A stretch of DNA of 41,994 nucleotides from Planctomicrobium piriforme (GCA_945860955.1 CAMATH010000072.1:1-41994); one strand, 5' to 3'. Shown: positions 16,731 through 29,259, counted from the first letter of the stretch. Numbers and translations are program-made. The notes: generated from the letters alone by a model not told the origin.

Positions 16731-17240
16731 CTACAAAAACGTGGAAATGGGCATGCGAAGTTCTCGAAACGCCCGGCTCGGAACCGACACCGTCTGCCAG
16801 CTCGCCGACCGCACCTGCATCTCCCGCTGATAGTCATCGACCCACACCCCGTAAAAGGCGTAGTGCGCATCACGGAACGCGAACAGGTTTTCGAACTCCG
16901 AATGGAGTTTTTCGCTGACGACATGGTACGCGAAAACCAGCACCGCGCGAAAGCCCGCGCCAAACACGCTTTGCCACCGCTGCAACGCCGGCAAATCCTC
17001 GGCAGTCGCCCAGTTCTCCCACCGGTGCCCGGCGTCGGCGTCTCCCGACGGAAATCGGCGACCTTTCACATCCACCAGCAGATTCGGGGTCTTCTGCGAA
17101 TAGACGATGAAATCCATTGATTTTAACGACGCCTGCTCCAACAGCGCCCGCCGTTTTTCATCGACCGAGACGTAAGGCGTTCTGCGTTCCCGCAAATACG
17201 CCTCAAACGCCGAATCGTAGTGATTTCCCCGAGAGGCCAT
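16731..17240 (-). CDS. HYExAFE family protein
   Basis: This 169-residue protein starts MASRGNHYDSAFEAYLRER, matching the signature N-terminal motif (HYxxAFE) that names this planctomycete family of unknown function. Residues 40-62 read SMDFIVYSQKTPNLLVDVKG, an Asp...Asp-Val-Lys arrangement reminiscent of the PD-(D/E)XK nuclease core, so a nuclease-like fold is possible but unproved. The rest has many aromatic residues (WENWATAEDLPALQRW, FYGVWVDDYQ). It is the first gene of a minus-strand run with the small membrane protein and ketoacyl synthase. The function is unknown. Confidence 0.75.
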   Translation of the reverse strand: MASRGNHYDSAFEAYLRERRTPYVSVDEKRRALLEQASLKSMDFIVYSQKTPNLLVDVKGRRFPSGDADAGHRWENWATAEDLPALQRWQSVFGAGFRAVLVFAYHVVSEKLHSEFENLFAFRDAHYAFYGVWVDDYQREMQVRSASWQTVSVPSRAFRELRMPISTFL

Positions 17241-17340
17241 TGGCCAGTCTCCACCGCGTTGACCCAGGAGCGTCTGAACACCTGGGAACCAATCTACACG
17301 AACGTCGGTCCGGTGGCAACAATTCCAGCCGTTGGGTGGA

Positions 17341-17368
17341 AGCTGGGGGGGACAGTGTCCCCCCAGCT
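17341..17368. repeat. Long inverted repeat with G/C tracts
   Basis: Arms agctgggggg-g-aca and tgtccccccagct are complementary with one extra G in the left tract, and the loop is a single g. The structure is a compact palindrome in the HYExAFE-rarA interval. Its type suggests a dispersed repeat. Confidence 0.55.
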
Positions 17369-17821
17369 CGGGTGCGCGAGCGTCGCATTTGTCGCCAGAT
17401 CCCCTCCTGAAAATTCCGGTGACAGGGCACTTGTTTTGGTTGCGTCCCCGGGAAGCCGGGCCGGGCTGGGGTTTTTGCGACCAATGTCATCCATCAGGCT
17501 TCCCCCAGTCCGACATCGCAATTTCGACCGCCTGAAATCGATTTGTCACCGTTGATTCCGCGCGGGAGCATGGCTACGATTCCCGCACCTGATCCTCAAC
17601 AGATCTGGTCGATCTCTGCCATGTACGTCACGGGTTCGGAATTGTTGACCCTATAACAATCCGCAGGGAGCCTTTCGAAGCTGGCCGCGTGTAAATCCGT
17701 CGGAATCTCTCGCAGATTCCCATCGGCTCACACAACCCGGTTTCCCGGTTCCCACCTTGCGACGCGGGTTCAAACAACAGGGCTCGAACGGCATTGCGGT
17801 GGAGGTCGCTTTCGATTCCAG

Positions 17822-17846
17822 CAACGGCTCGCCTGGCGAGCCGTTG
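17822..17846 (+). terminator. Hairpin in front of rarA
   Basis: Perfect 11-bp arms caacggctcgc and gcgagccgttg with a 3-base loop are followed by ttgttttcc. It resembles an intrinsic terminator and stands 62 bases before the rarA ATG. Since no gene on the plus strand precedes it, it could be an attenuator or a leader hairpin. Confidence 0.45.
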
Positions 17847-17908
17847 TTGTTTTCCCCACCTCGCATCTCACGCCGATCCCCCTTCTTCGCGCCGAAAGCG
17901 ATTCTCTT

Positions 17909-19258
17909 ATGGCCGGGCTGTTCGACAAGCAGGAAGCCCAGGCCAAGCTCCAGGCCAAACCGCTCGCCGCCCGGATGCGCCCCCGCACGCTTGACGAATT
18001 TGTCGGGCAGACACATTTTCTGGGCGAAGGCAAACTCCTACGGCGGATGCTTCAAGCCGACCGCCTCGGGTCCGTCATCTTTTACGGTCCCCCCGGCGCA
18101 GGTAAGACCTCGCTCGCCGAGATCATCGCGCAGCACACCCGTTCCCAATTCACCCGACTGAACGCCGCCTCGGCCGGTGTGAAAGACGTCCGCGCCGCGC
18201 TCGACGAAGCCCGCGGCCGGGTCGAATCGGGGGGCCGCCGAACGGTGCTGTTCATCGATGAACTTCACCATTTCAATCGGACTCAGCAGGACGTTTTGCT
18301 GCCCGATGTGGAAGAGGGGATCGTCACACTGGTCGGGGCGACCACGCAGAACCCTTTCTTCTCGCTGGTTTCGCCTCTCGTCAGCCGCAGCCGGGTGTTT
18401 GAATTCAAACCGCTCTCGACCGTCGACATTCGGCAACTGCTCGATCGAGCCGTCACCGATGCCGAACGGGGACTGGGGGGCCACAAGGTGGTCATCCACG
18501 ACGCCACGCTCGCGTTTCTGGCGGACGTTTCCGACGGCGACGCCCGCCGGGCTCTGTCGGCTTTGGAAGTGGGGGTGTTGTCATTGGTTGGAACCGGACA
18601 GCCGTTCGATGTGGAGTGCGCCCAGGAGTCGATTCAGAAGAAGCAGATCCAATACGACGCCACGGGGGACGAACATTTTGACGCCGCCAGCGCGCTGATC
18701 AAAAGCATGCGGGGGAGCGACCCCGACGCGGCGGTCTATTGGCTGGCCCGCATGCTGGAAGCGGGAGAAGAGCCGCGGTTCCTCGCCCGGCGGATTGTGA
18801 TCTGTGCCTCCGAAGATGTGGGCAACGCCGACCCCCAAGCTCTCATCCTGGCGCAGGCGGCGGCCCAGGCGACCGAGTTCCTGGGAATGCCCGAATGCCG
18901 GATTCCGCTGACTCAGGCGGCGACCTATATCGCGATGGCTCCCAAATCGAACGCTGCCATTCTTGCGATCGATGCGGCGCTCGACGATGTCCGCACACAA
19001 CGTGTGTTGCCGATCCCGATGCATCTGCGTGACGCCCATTACGCGGGCGCGAAACAACTGGGGCGCGGGACCGACTACGTCTACCCGCACGACGCCCCGG
19101 AGGGCTGGACGCCGCAGGATTACCTGGGGGTTGATCGCACGTACTACGAACCCGTAGCACGCGGTCGTGAAGCGGAGTTTCGCGCTCAGTTACACGCATG
19201 GCGCGCTCGACGCCAGGCCGCCCGCAGGGCGAGCGATTCGGGCGATGAGACCGGGTAA
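17909..19258 (+). CDS. rarA: RarA/MgsA replication-associated recombination AAA+ ATPase
   Basis: The 449-residue protein is a clamp-loader-like AAA+ ATPase. It shows RPRTLDEFVGQTHFLG, a Walker A (FYGPPGAGKTSLA, Lys66), Walker B (VLFIDELHHF), VGATTQNPFFSL with the sensor-1 region, SRVFEF near the arginine finger, and GDARRALSALE sensor-2. The C-terminal half has the RarA-specific domain, including RGSDPDAAVYWLARML, ASEDVGNADPQAL and QPLGRGTDY-like signatures (here QLGRGTDYVYPH, GWTPQDYLG). It acts on stalled replication forks with SSB. The ATG at 17909 gives the normal MAGLF N-terminus. It faces the DUF1501 gene convergently. Confidence 0.95.
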   Translation: MAGLFDKQEAQAKLQAKPLAARMRPRTLDEFVGQTHFLGEGKLLRRMLQADRLGSVIFYGPPGAGKTSLAEIIAQHTRSQFTRLNAASAGVKDVRAALDEARGRVESGGRRTVLFIDELHHFNRTQQDVLLPDVEEGIVTLVGATTQNPFFSLVSPLVSRSRVFEFKPLSTVDIRQLLDRAVTDAERGLGGHKVVIHDATLAFLADVSDGDARRALSALEVGVLSLVGTGQPFDVECAQESIQKKQIQYDATGDEHFDAASALIKSMRGSDPDAAVYWLARMLEAGEEPRFLARRIVICASEDVGNADPQALILAQAAAQATEFLGMPECRIPLTQAATYIAMAPKSNAAILAIDAALDDVRTQRVLPIPMHLRDAHYAGAKQLGRGTDYVYPHDAPEGWTPQDYLGVDRTYYEPVARGREAEFRAQLHAWRARRQAARRASDSGDETG

Positions 19259-19543
19259 TCCGGTCCAAGCTGTGAGACAATCAGCACGCCGTCATAACTT
19301 AGGGACATGTCGAGTTGGCGTTGCCTGATGATCAGTCCGGAAAGCGGCTCATCCCATTTCGATGTCAGCTCACCACATCTGTCATCTGTCGCAACAACGA
19401 ACTCCCTCAAGGATCGCCCCGGACATATCGGGCACCAGCTCGTGTTGAACCCTTTAATGGTCCGTAAGTGGCGGAGACGCCCGAAAGGCGTAGCTGGGCA
19501 TTGTTCTGAAGCGAAATTCGGCATACGCCCATCACAAACTCGA
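19259..19543. other. Convergent intergenic region
   Basis: The 285 bases between the ends of rarA and the DUF1501 gene have no convincing coding sequence on either strand. A minus-strand frame runs through it without a ribosome site or family similarity. No strong terminator hairpin is evident. Confidence 0.4.
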
Positions 19544-21094
19544 CTAAACCAATCCCTCCGGCACCTTCCCGGTTCCTTCCACACCGATCAGGCGTTGCTC
19601 CAACCCCTGAAACGAATACGTGAGCCGCAGGGGGTCGAGACCGAGTTGTGTAAGAATCAGGGATTGGAGGTCACGGATGCTGACCGGCTTCTCGACCGGG
19701 TAGTAGCCGAGGTCGTCGGTTTCGCCGTAGACCTGCCCTCCCTTCACCCCTCCCCCCGCCAACATCATCGTATAGGCGTATGGGTGGTGATCCCGGCCGA
19801 AGAAGCCCTCTTTGGGGACGGTTTGCGCCATCGGTGTTCTGCCGAATTCACCACCCCAGACAATCAATGTGCTGTCGAGCAGCCCGCGTTGCTTGAGGTC
19901 GAGAATCAGGCCGGTCAACGCCCGGTCGATCTGCTGGGCCTTGATCGGCAAGGTCTGATCGATGCTCTCCCCCGGACTCGCTCCGTGGTGGTCCCAGCCC
20001 CAGTCGAAAAGCTGTACGAACCGCACGCCTCGCTCGACCAGTCGCCGGGCGAGCAGACAGTTGTTCGCGAACGTCGGATCGTCCCCTTTGTAAACCGTCC
20101 GCACGTCGGTCGCCTTGTCGAGTTCGTCCTGAGTATGACCCGGCAAGGAGCCATACAGTTCATGGATGTGCTGAGGCTCCTTGGAGATATCCATCGCCTC
20201 GGGGACACTGGTCTGCATCCGATACGCCAGTTCGTACTGCGCGATGCGGGTCAGCGTCTCGGGGTCGCCGATCTCGCGCGATTGCAACTCGTTGAGCGCC
20301 TTCAACGTGTCCAGCGTCTGCCGACGTCCTTTCGAGTCAAGACCGGGGGGGTTCGACAGATACAGAACCGGATCCCCCTGCGTGCGGCACTGCACCCCCT
20401 GATAGACCGTGGGAAGGTAACCACTCCCCCACACACTGGTCCCGGCGTCGGGAGTCTTGCCGCCGCTGGTGAGAACCACAAACCCCGGCAGATCCTGGCT
20501 CTCGGAGCCGAGCCCGTAGGTCGCCCACGCCCCCATACTCGCCCCGCCAAGCAGCATCGTGCCGGTGTGTAGAAAGAGCTGTGCCGGTGCGTGGTTGAAC
20601 TGTTCGGTGTGCATCGTCTTGACGATCGCCACCTCGCCCAGCACTTTGGGCAGATGCTTCCAGACACTGCTGAGCCAGGCACCATTGGGACCGTGCTGCG
20701 CGAACTGAAAGGGAGACCCCAGCATGTTCGGCACGCCCCGAATGAACGCGAACCGCTTCCCTTCGAGGAACTCTTTCGGACACGGCTGGCCACTGTGCTT
20801 GATCAAGGTCGGCTTGTAGTCGAACAAGTCGAGCTGCGACGGCGAACCCGCCATATGCAGATAGATCACCGCCTTCGCCTTCGCGGGGAAGTGCGTCGGT
20901 TTGGGGGCGAGCGGATTGACAACGCCGTCTGCCGCCGCCGGTCCCTTCTGTGATTCGGGGTCGGCCGCGCGGGCCGGTCTCACCCGATCGCCCGACAGCA
21001 ACTGCTGCAGCGCGATCGCACCCAGTCCCAGGCCGCTGTTACCAAAAAAGTGCCGGCGGGTGATCGCCTGGGCGGATTCGTGAAACCAGTTCAT
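19544..21094 (-). CDS. DUF1501 family exported protein, PSD1-linked
   Basis: The 516-residue protein begins MNWFHESAQAITRRHFFGNS, with a twin-arginine motif (R13, R14) and a leader ending near ARAADPES. The body shows HMAGSPSQLDLFDYK, WGWDHHGASPGES, WGGEFGRTPMAQ and GRDHHPYAYTMMLAGGGVKGG, the family's probable metal-site regions. The function of DUF1501 is not known. Its ATG lies 2 bases after the stop of the PSD1 gene at 21097, so the two form an operon and the proteins probably cooperate outside the cytoplasm. This pairing recurs across planctomycete genomes. This copy is longer at the N-terminus than the two other DUF1501 proteins here and belongs to a different subgroup. Confidence 0.92.
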   Translation of the reverse strand: MNWFHESAQAITRRHFFGNSGLGLGAIALQQLLSGDRVRPARAADPESQKGPAAADGVVNPLAPKPTHFPAKAKAVIYLHMAGSPSQLDLFDYKPTLIKHSGQPCPKEFLEGKRFAFIRGVPNMLGSPFQFAQHGPNGAWLSSVWKHLPKVLGEVAIVKTMHTEQFNHAPAQLFLHTGTMLLGGASMGAWATYGLGSESQDLPGFVVLTSGGKTPDAGTSVWGSGYLPTVYQGVQCRTQGDPVLYLSNPPGLDSKGRRQTLDTLKALNELQSREIGDPETLTRIAQYELAYRMQTSVPEAMDISKEPQHIHELYGSLPGHTQDELDKATDVRTVYKGDDPTFANNCLLARRLVERGVRFVQLFDWGWDHHGASPGESIDQTLPIKAQQIDRALTGLILDLKQRGLLDSTLIVWGGEFGRTPMAQTVPKEGFFGRDHHPYAYTMMLAGGGVKGGQVYGETDDLGYYPVEKPVSIRDLQSLILTQLGLDPLRLTYSFQGLEQRLIGVEGTGKVPEGLV

Positions 21095-21096
21095 GA

Positions 21097-24132
<3,036 letters not shown>

Positions 24133-24341
24133 GACCTGGGGGCAACCCATGATTGGCGAGAGGGAACGGATTGTCGCAATGTTGGGACAGTGCGAGGACA
24201 ATCGTGAGGATTCCGGGGCTGTTGATGATACCAGCCGTCTCGATCGCGGCAAATGGGCACATGCCACCTTGCAAAATAACCCATCCGGTCGCGCAGCGAC
24301 TATTCCCCACTTCCCGACGAGAAACACCAAGGCCGGGCTTC

Positions 24342-25943
24342 TCAACGCCCCGCATCAATCACTTCGCGTTTTCTGAGTTCGTATTTGCCACCGGGTGACA
24401 CCGACTCATAGTCCCGCTCATCAATCGCCGGCTTGGCGCGGTCGAAGAAGTGGACGCGGTGCGCGCCCATCACCTCCGCGACACTGCCCCGCACGATGAT
24501 CGCGGTCGCCTCATCCAGCCCGATTCCCAGGAGCTGCGGATGCCGTTCGACCACACGTGTCATGTCTCCGAACCGCTTGCGCTGGCTGAAGTGCTGGTCG
24601 ATGGCGGTCCCGGGCAGGAAGGCGAATCCCCGTTCATAGCCGAGCGCCATCATGTCGGTATTTCCCAGCGGGCTGCCCCGCACAAGATAGTCCCCCTGAA
24701 TGGTGGCCCCCGCCGAACTGCCGCCGATGACTCCCCCCCGCTTCAACACATCGTGAAAGAGTTCGACCGCCTGGGTGTTCTCATACGCGTCAACGAATCG
24801 CCACTGACGGCCACCGCCGAACCAGACCCCCTTGGCCTGCCGCAGCAGCTCGAGCGATTCCGGGGTTTCGACTTCCGTCTTGCCCCGCGCGGCCAGCGAC
24901 TTCACATTCTTCGCGCCGGCCCGTTCAAAAAACCGGCCTTCGTTCACATCGGGTTCGGGGTTCGCCGTCGGCAACACGACAATCGGCGCATCGACCCCTC
25001 CCGCCAGTTCGATGAATCGTTCGACAACCTCTTTCGACATGCCCCCGCCGCCGACGATCACGAGCGCTCCCGTGGGAACGACAGGGGCCGCGATCTCGGT
25101 GGGAGGAAACGGGGGCAGAGTCCGCGCGAGGGCTCCCCGGCGGAACATCGTGAGGTCAGAGACATCTCCCGACTTCAGCACACGTTCGAGTGGTGGATGT
25201 GTTCCGCAAACCCCCAGACACAGATGAACGCTGGAGTCCCCCAGGCACTTCAATTCGCGACCGCGCACGATCAAAGCGGTTCCCTCGTCAATGCCGACTC
25301 CCACGAGCGCGGGGTGAGCGGCGACGGCTTCCATCAAACGGTCGCGTCGCTCGCGGGCGAGAAAATGCTGATCGACGATTGCACCGGGCAGTAAACCCAG
25401 TCCAGGCGTTTCGTGAATCTTGCCCCGCACGATCATCACGCGTGACATGCACGCCGCGCCGGCCGACGTTCCTCCGATCACGCCGCCACGGTCCAGCAGG
25501 TTGCGCAGTTCCTGTTCCACAACCGTCCCGGAATACGCCCCCGCGATTTGTGATTGCCGGCCGCCGGCGAACCAGACGGCGGTCGCGGTTTTCAACGGCT
25601 CGCTGAATTTCGGATCATTCGCGACGGCGCGATCTCGAGTATGGAGAATCTCGATCGAGGCGGGGGATCGCACGCGCCACAGCTCGGCGATCTCGGCCCC
25701 TTCCTGGAGTGCGTCGCTCTCTTCACCGGGAGTCGCAGTCGGAATGATCACCAGCCGGCACTTTTCCCCTCCTCCCGCCTCCAAAAAAGCGTCACGAACT
25801 TCATCGGGCAGTCGTCCTCCGCCGCAGAGAAACAACGTCCCCGGGATGCCGGCGGAGTCCAATCGTTCCGGGGGGGCGTCGGCGGCGAAAGACGCCACCG
25901 CGCTGAGCAGGAACGCGGCGGTGAGCAGAAAGAGTCGTTGCAT
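24342..25943 (-). CDS. Tandem cyanophycinase-like (peptidase S51) exported protein
   Basis: The 533-residue protein has a signal peptide (MQRLFLLTAAFLLSAVASFA) and two consecutive S51/cyanophycinase domains, about residues 33-275 and 300-525. Each keeps the serine nucleophile: GGTSAGA (Ser160) and GGSSAGA (Ser410). Other matched pairs are FAGGRQSQI/FGGGRQWRF, DQHFLARERR/DQHFSQRKRF and GVGIDEGTALIV/GIGLDEATAIIV. Known single-domain cyanophycinases split beta-aspartyl-arginine dipeptides from cyanophycin; here the exported double form suggests action on extracellular polymers or peptides, which is inference. The ATG at 25943 begins the signal peptide. It sits between two PSD1 genes on the same strand, separated by 166 bases from the one upstream and 209 bases from the one downstream, so the link to them is positional. 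Confidence 0.85.
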   Translation of the reverse strand: MQRLFLLTAAFLLSAVASFAADAPPERLDSAGIPGTLFLCGGGRLPDEVRDAFLEAGGGEKCRLVIIPTATPGEESDALQEGAEIAELWRVRSPASIEILHTRDRAVANDPKFSEPLKTATAVWFAGGRQSQIAGAYSGTVVEQELRNLLDRGGVIGGTSAGAACMSRVMIVRGKIHETPGLGLLPGAIVDQHFLARERRDRLMEAVAAHPALVGVGIDEGTALIVRGRELKCLGDSSVHLCLGVCGTHPPLERVLKSGDVSDLTMFRRGALARTLPPFPPTEIAAPVVPTGALVIVGGGGMSKEVVERFIELAGGVDAPIVVLPTANPEPDVNEGRFFERAGAKNVKSLAARGKTEVETPESLELLRQAKGVWFGGGRQWRFVDAYENTQAVELFHDVLKRGGVIGGSSAGATIQGDYLVRGSPLGNTDMMALGYERGFAFLPGTAIDQHFSQRKRFGDMTRVVERHPQLLGIGLDEATAIIVRGSVAEVMGAHRVHFFDRAKPAIDERDYESVSPGGKYELRKREVIDAGR

Positions 25944-26109
25944 GCTGAATCGGGTCGCCCAAGGCAGGTGATCAATTCCATTCCGTCGTCGCCACAACCC
26001 GGCTTGACGGTTCGACAATGATTTCGGGCTGGAGTATCGCTGATGGACCGGGGCGAACACAAACCCGCGCCGCACCGGTCCCGAGACATCAATCGATCGA
26101 AATCGAAAC

Positions 26110-29100
26110 TCAATCCACCGACAAGAACCCATTGCTCGTCAACAACACCCGCGCCAGGGCGCTCCAGGCCCCCAGCGTCTGGCGGTCGGTCGATTCACCC
26201 CGGTCGGCTAACATCGCGGCGTACCGGGTCACAAAGATCTCGGCCTCCGCGAGTTCCCCCTCCGTGGGCAATCGTCCCTGCGACGCTTCAAACAGGAACC
26301 GAATTCGACCCGGGACATTCTCTTGTTCCCGCAGAGCCCGCACCGCGAACGCCGTGGATTGTTCATGAACGAACGGCGAGTTCATCAGGTACAGCGTCTG
26401 TGTGGGGGTGGTGGTTGGCAGACGCTCGGCCACACTCAGATTCGGATCCGCCGCGTCGAACAGCGCCAGGAAGGGATGCCGACGATTTCGTTGCAGCATG
26501 AGGTAGACGCTGCGGTGATTGGAATCGTACACGGCGTGAAACGGTTGATGGATGGTGAATCCCCAACTGGTGACCGGCGGAAACGGGTGCTGGCCGGGAA
26601 TCGCCCGATCCAATTGCCCGCTGACCGCCAGCATCGCGTCACGGATTGACTCGGCGTCGAGAGTGCGGCGTTGATAACGCCACAGCCAGCGATTGACCGG
26701 GTCGTGCCGCTGATTCTCGGAGTCATCGTCACTGGCGAGCTGATAGACCCGCGAAGCCAGTATCAAACGGTGCAGCGTCTTCACCGACCAGCCTGAGGCG
26801 ATGAATCGCGCCGTAAGCCAGTCGAGCAATTCAGGGTGGCTCGGTAGCTCCCCCCGAGCGCCAAAATCGCTGGGAGTGGTCACCAGCCCCTGTCCGAAGT
26901 GCCATTGCCAGACGCGGTTCACGAACACCCGAGCGGTCAGCGGGTTTGTGTCACGGGTCAGCCAGTTCGCCAGTTCCAGCCGGCCGCTCCCGTGTGACTC
27001 GTCGGTCAGGCGGTCTCCCCCCAGGAGTTCAATAAAGCGGCGATTCACTTCCTCGCCCGGTTTGTCCGGTTCTCCACGTCGCTGAATGCGGGCATTGGCA
27101 GGAGTCCCCTCGCTGACTCCGTACGCGACTTCATACATCATGAGGGCCGCTGCCGAATCGCGGGCCTTCGTGGCCAATGCCAGGTCGGCGTCCACTTTCG
27201 CCAGGCGTTCCGCCGCGTCGGGGAGTTTCGCGGGAGGGGTGACTGGTTCGCTCCCGAGAGCGGCGAACGGGGTCTCCTGCAGTCCGACGTTGTCGAGATC
27301 GCGTTCCGAAGCGGGGCCGGCGACATGTCCGAAACCATCGCAAATGAACGTGTCGACCACACCGTCCCAGTTTGGTCCCAGCCCTTTGTCGCGGAACTCG
27401 ACGAGGTCGTCGACCGTCCCCACCACGCCCGAGTAAGTCTTCGCGGTGGGATCGAGTGTGAGTCGCAACGTATACCACGTTCCCGGCACCACCTTGCGGA
27501 TCACTTCCCAGTTGGCACCACTGCGAATGGCGAATTCGCCGGCGGTGACGCTGCATTCCACAGCGAGCGATTCGATCACACCCCGTCCGACGTAAAACCG
27601 ATACGCGCCTGGTTTTTCTTGTGTCTTGTCCGCTGCTGGCACCGTACGAAAATCGAGTGTGAAGCGCATTTGTTTGTCGGGAGTGGCGCGCAGCCCGTTC
27701 TCGAACACGTAGCGAACCCCGTCCGTCGCCAGGCCACTTCCCACGCGCACCCCGCGACTGCCCGCCGGGTGGATGTGCGTGTACGGACTTTGAGCGTCCG
27801 CGATCACAGAATTGGGGCCGGCGGACAACCAGGGGGCCGCTGGCGGTTTGCCAATCGGCTGCCCCTCAAAGGCGAGGTCGACTCCACCCGCGAATGACTT
27901 GCCATCGAGTCGCGCGCGTTCACTCTTTAATCGGGAAATCTCCCCGTCGAGTCGCGCCACTTCCGCCGACTTACCCGCGTCCAGTCGCGTCGCTTCGCTG
28001 GGTGGAATCAGCGGAGGAAAATTGACCGGCCGTTTCATTTCTTCTCCGCCCGGGAACGACCACCTGGTGCTTTGGAGAATTCCGTACAACGCGTAGTAAT
28101 CGTTGGTGGTGACCGGTTCGTACTTGTGGTCGTGACAGCGGGCGCAACCGAGCGAAAGCCCCAGCAGCGACCGCCCCAGCGAATCGATCGCATCGGCGAA
28201 ATCGAGATGCTGATAGTCGGAGTTGGGGGCGTAGCCGTAACGTTTTCCGACCGCCAGAAACCCCGTCGCCGTCACACGGTCGGCGTACAGCTCCGCCGGC
28301 CCGTCCTGCGCGAGAATGTCTCCCGCGATCTGCTCCCGAAGAAACTGATCGAACGGCTGGTCGGCGTTGAACGCCCGGACGACCCAGTCGCGATACTTGT
28401 ATGCCTCGCGCACGGGATAGTCGGCCCCATCGCCAGCCGTGTCGGCGTAGCGTGCCACATCCAGCCAGTGCCGACCCCAGCGTTCGCCGTAGCTGGGAGA
28501 AGCGAGCAGTCGCTCGACGACCGTATCAAATGCCGCTGGAGACTCATCCGCCAGAAAAGCGGCCAACTCGGCGGGTGTTGGTGGCAGACCGGTGAGATCA
28601 AACGTCACCCTTCGCAAGATGGTCCGCTTGTCGGCGAGTGAAACGTGGGTCATCCCGCGACGTTCCTGTTCCGCGAGAATGAACTGGTCGACGGGAGTCG
28701 CCGGCCATGTGACATCTCGCACATCGGGGGGCACTGGTGCCCGTACCGGTTGAAACGACCACCAGCCTCGCGCCGCGTCGATCGACATTCCACCAATCCG
28801 CTCGGTGGTGGCCCGCGGATCGACAGCGCCGCGCGCGACCCACTCGACCAGGGCGGCGATTTCGGTCTCCGTAAGTTTTCCCCCCCGATCTTTCGGGGGC
28901 ATTTGAAGGGTGCCATCGGTGTGGCGGACCGCGCGAATCAGCAGACTTTCTTCAGGCTTGCCGGGTACGATCGGCGAGCCGCTGTCTCCCCCTTTGACCC
29001 AACCGGCACGCGTGTCGAGCGCCAATCCGCCGCTGGTTTTTCCTTTGGCGGACGAGTGGCACGCTTCGCAGCGGTCGATCAGAAGGGGACGAATTCGGGA

Positions 29101-29259
29101 CTCGAAAAACTCGAGCCGATCATCGGCGCGAACTGATGTGTTCGCTCCGCACACAATTAGCCCTGTCGCACAAAGCAACGAGACGATCGAAATTCTGAAA
29201 TGATCCACGGCCAGATCTCGCACGCGTTGAGGGACAGGTCGCCAGGAGCGAGCCTGCAT
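26110..29259 (-). CDS. Second planctomycete cytochrome C/DUF1549/DUF1553 (PSD1) exported protein with LamG-like insert
   Basis: The 1049-residue exported protein resembles the one at 21097-24132 but is a separate copy. Its CxxCH motif (DRCEACHSSAKGKTSGG, Cys64, Cys67, His68) follows a hydrophobic leader (ISIVSLLCATGLIVCGA). DUF1549 features (RWGRHWLDVARYADTAGDG, GCARCHDHKYEP) and DUF1553 features (NPLTARVFVNRVWQWHFGQG, HPELLDWLTARFI) are present. Between them, about residues 470-690, lies a beta-rich segment (FENGLRATPDKQMRFTLDFR, GVIESLAVECSV) resembling a LamG/concanavalin-type carbohydrate-binding domain, which is a longer insert than in the other copy. The ATG at 29259 has gaggat 6 bases upstream. 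No DUF1501 gene follows; instead the cyanophycinase-like gene comes next. Confidence 0.9.
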   Translation of the reverse strand: MQARSWRPVPQRVRDLAVDHFRISIVSLLCATGLIVCGANTSVRADDRLEFFESRIRPLLIDRCEACHSSAKGKTSGGLALDTRAGWVKGGDSGSPIVPGKPEESLLIRAVRHTDGTLQMPPKDRGGKLTETEIAALVEWVARGAVDPRATTERIGGMSIDAARGWWSFQPVRAPVPPDVRDVTWPATPVDQFILAEQERRGMTHVSLADKRTILRRVTFDLTGLPPTPAELAAFLADESPAAFDTVVERLLASPSYGERWGRHWLDVARYADTAGDGADYPVREAYKYRDWVVRAFNADQPFDQFLREQIAGDILAQDGPAELYADRVTATGFLAVGKRYGYAPNSDYQHLDFADAIDSLGRSLLGLSLGCARCHDHKYEPVTTNDYYALYGILQSTRWSFPGGEEMKRPVNFPPLIPPSEATRLDAGKSAEVARLDGEISRLKSERARLDGKSFAGGVDLAFEGQPIGKPPAAPWLSAGPNSVIADAQSPYTHIHPAGSRGVRVGSGLATDGVRYVFENGLRATPDKQMRFTLDFRTVPAADKTQEKPGAYRFYVGRGVIESLAVECSVTAGEFAIRSGANWEVIRKVVPGTWYTLRLTLDPTAKTYSGVVGTVDDLVEFRDKGLGPNWDGVVDTFICDGFGHVAGPASERDLDNVGLQETPFAALGSEPVTPPAKLPDAAERLAKVDADLALATKARDSAAALMMYEVAYGVSEGTPANARIQRRGEPDKPGEEVNRRFIELLGGDRLTDESHGSGRLELANWLTRDTNPLTARVFVNRVWQWHFGQGLVTTPSDFGARGELPSHPELLDWLTARFIASGWSVKTLHRLILASRVYQLASDDDSENQRHDPVNRWLWRYQRRTLDAESIRDAMLAVSGQLDRAIPGQHPFPPVTSWGFTIHQPFHAVYDSNHRSVYLMLQRNRRHPFLALFDAADPNLSVAERLPTTTPTQTLYLMNSPFVHEQSTAFAVRALREQENVPGRIRFLFEASQGRLPTEGELAEAEIFVTRYAAMLADRGESTDRQTLGAWSALARVLLTSNGFLSVD

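Larger units (their letters stand above)
17241..17908. other. Divergent intergenic region before rarA
   Basis: A 668-base region with no convincing gene. It includes a long inverted repeat (17341-17368), a small hairpin with arms gcggga/tcccgc (17562-17586) and a hairpin in front of rarA (17822-17846). It must hold the promoters for the HYExAFE group and rarA, but no clear boxes stand out. Confidence 0.5.

Noticed and set aside
17641-17790. A possible tRNA or small RNA near the ggttcaaac-like bases before rarA
   Set aside because: A cloverleaf does not fold around the sequence, and the conserved tRNA T-loop and acceptor pairing are missing.
19307-20572. A 421-codon plus-strand frame opposite the DUF1501 gene
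   Set aside because: The DUF1501 protein on the opposite strand has clear family motifs and a Tat leader; the plus frame has none.
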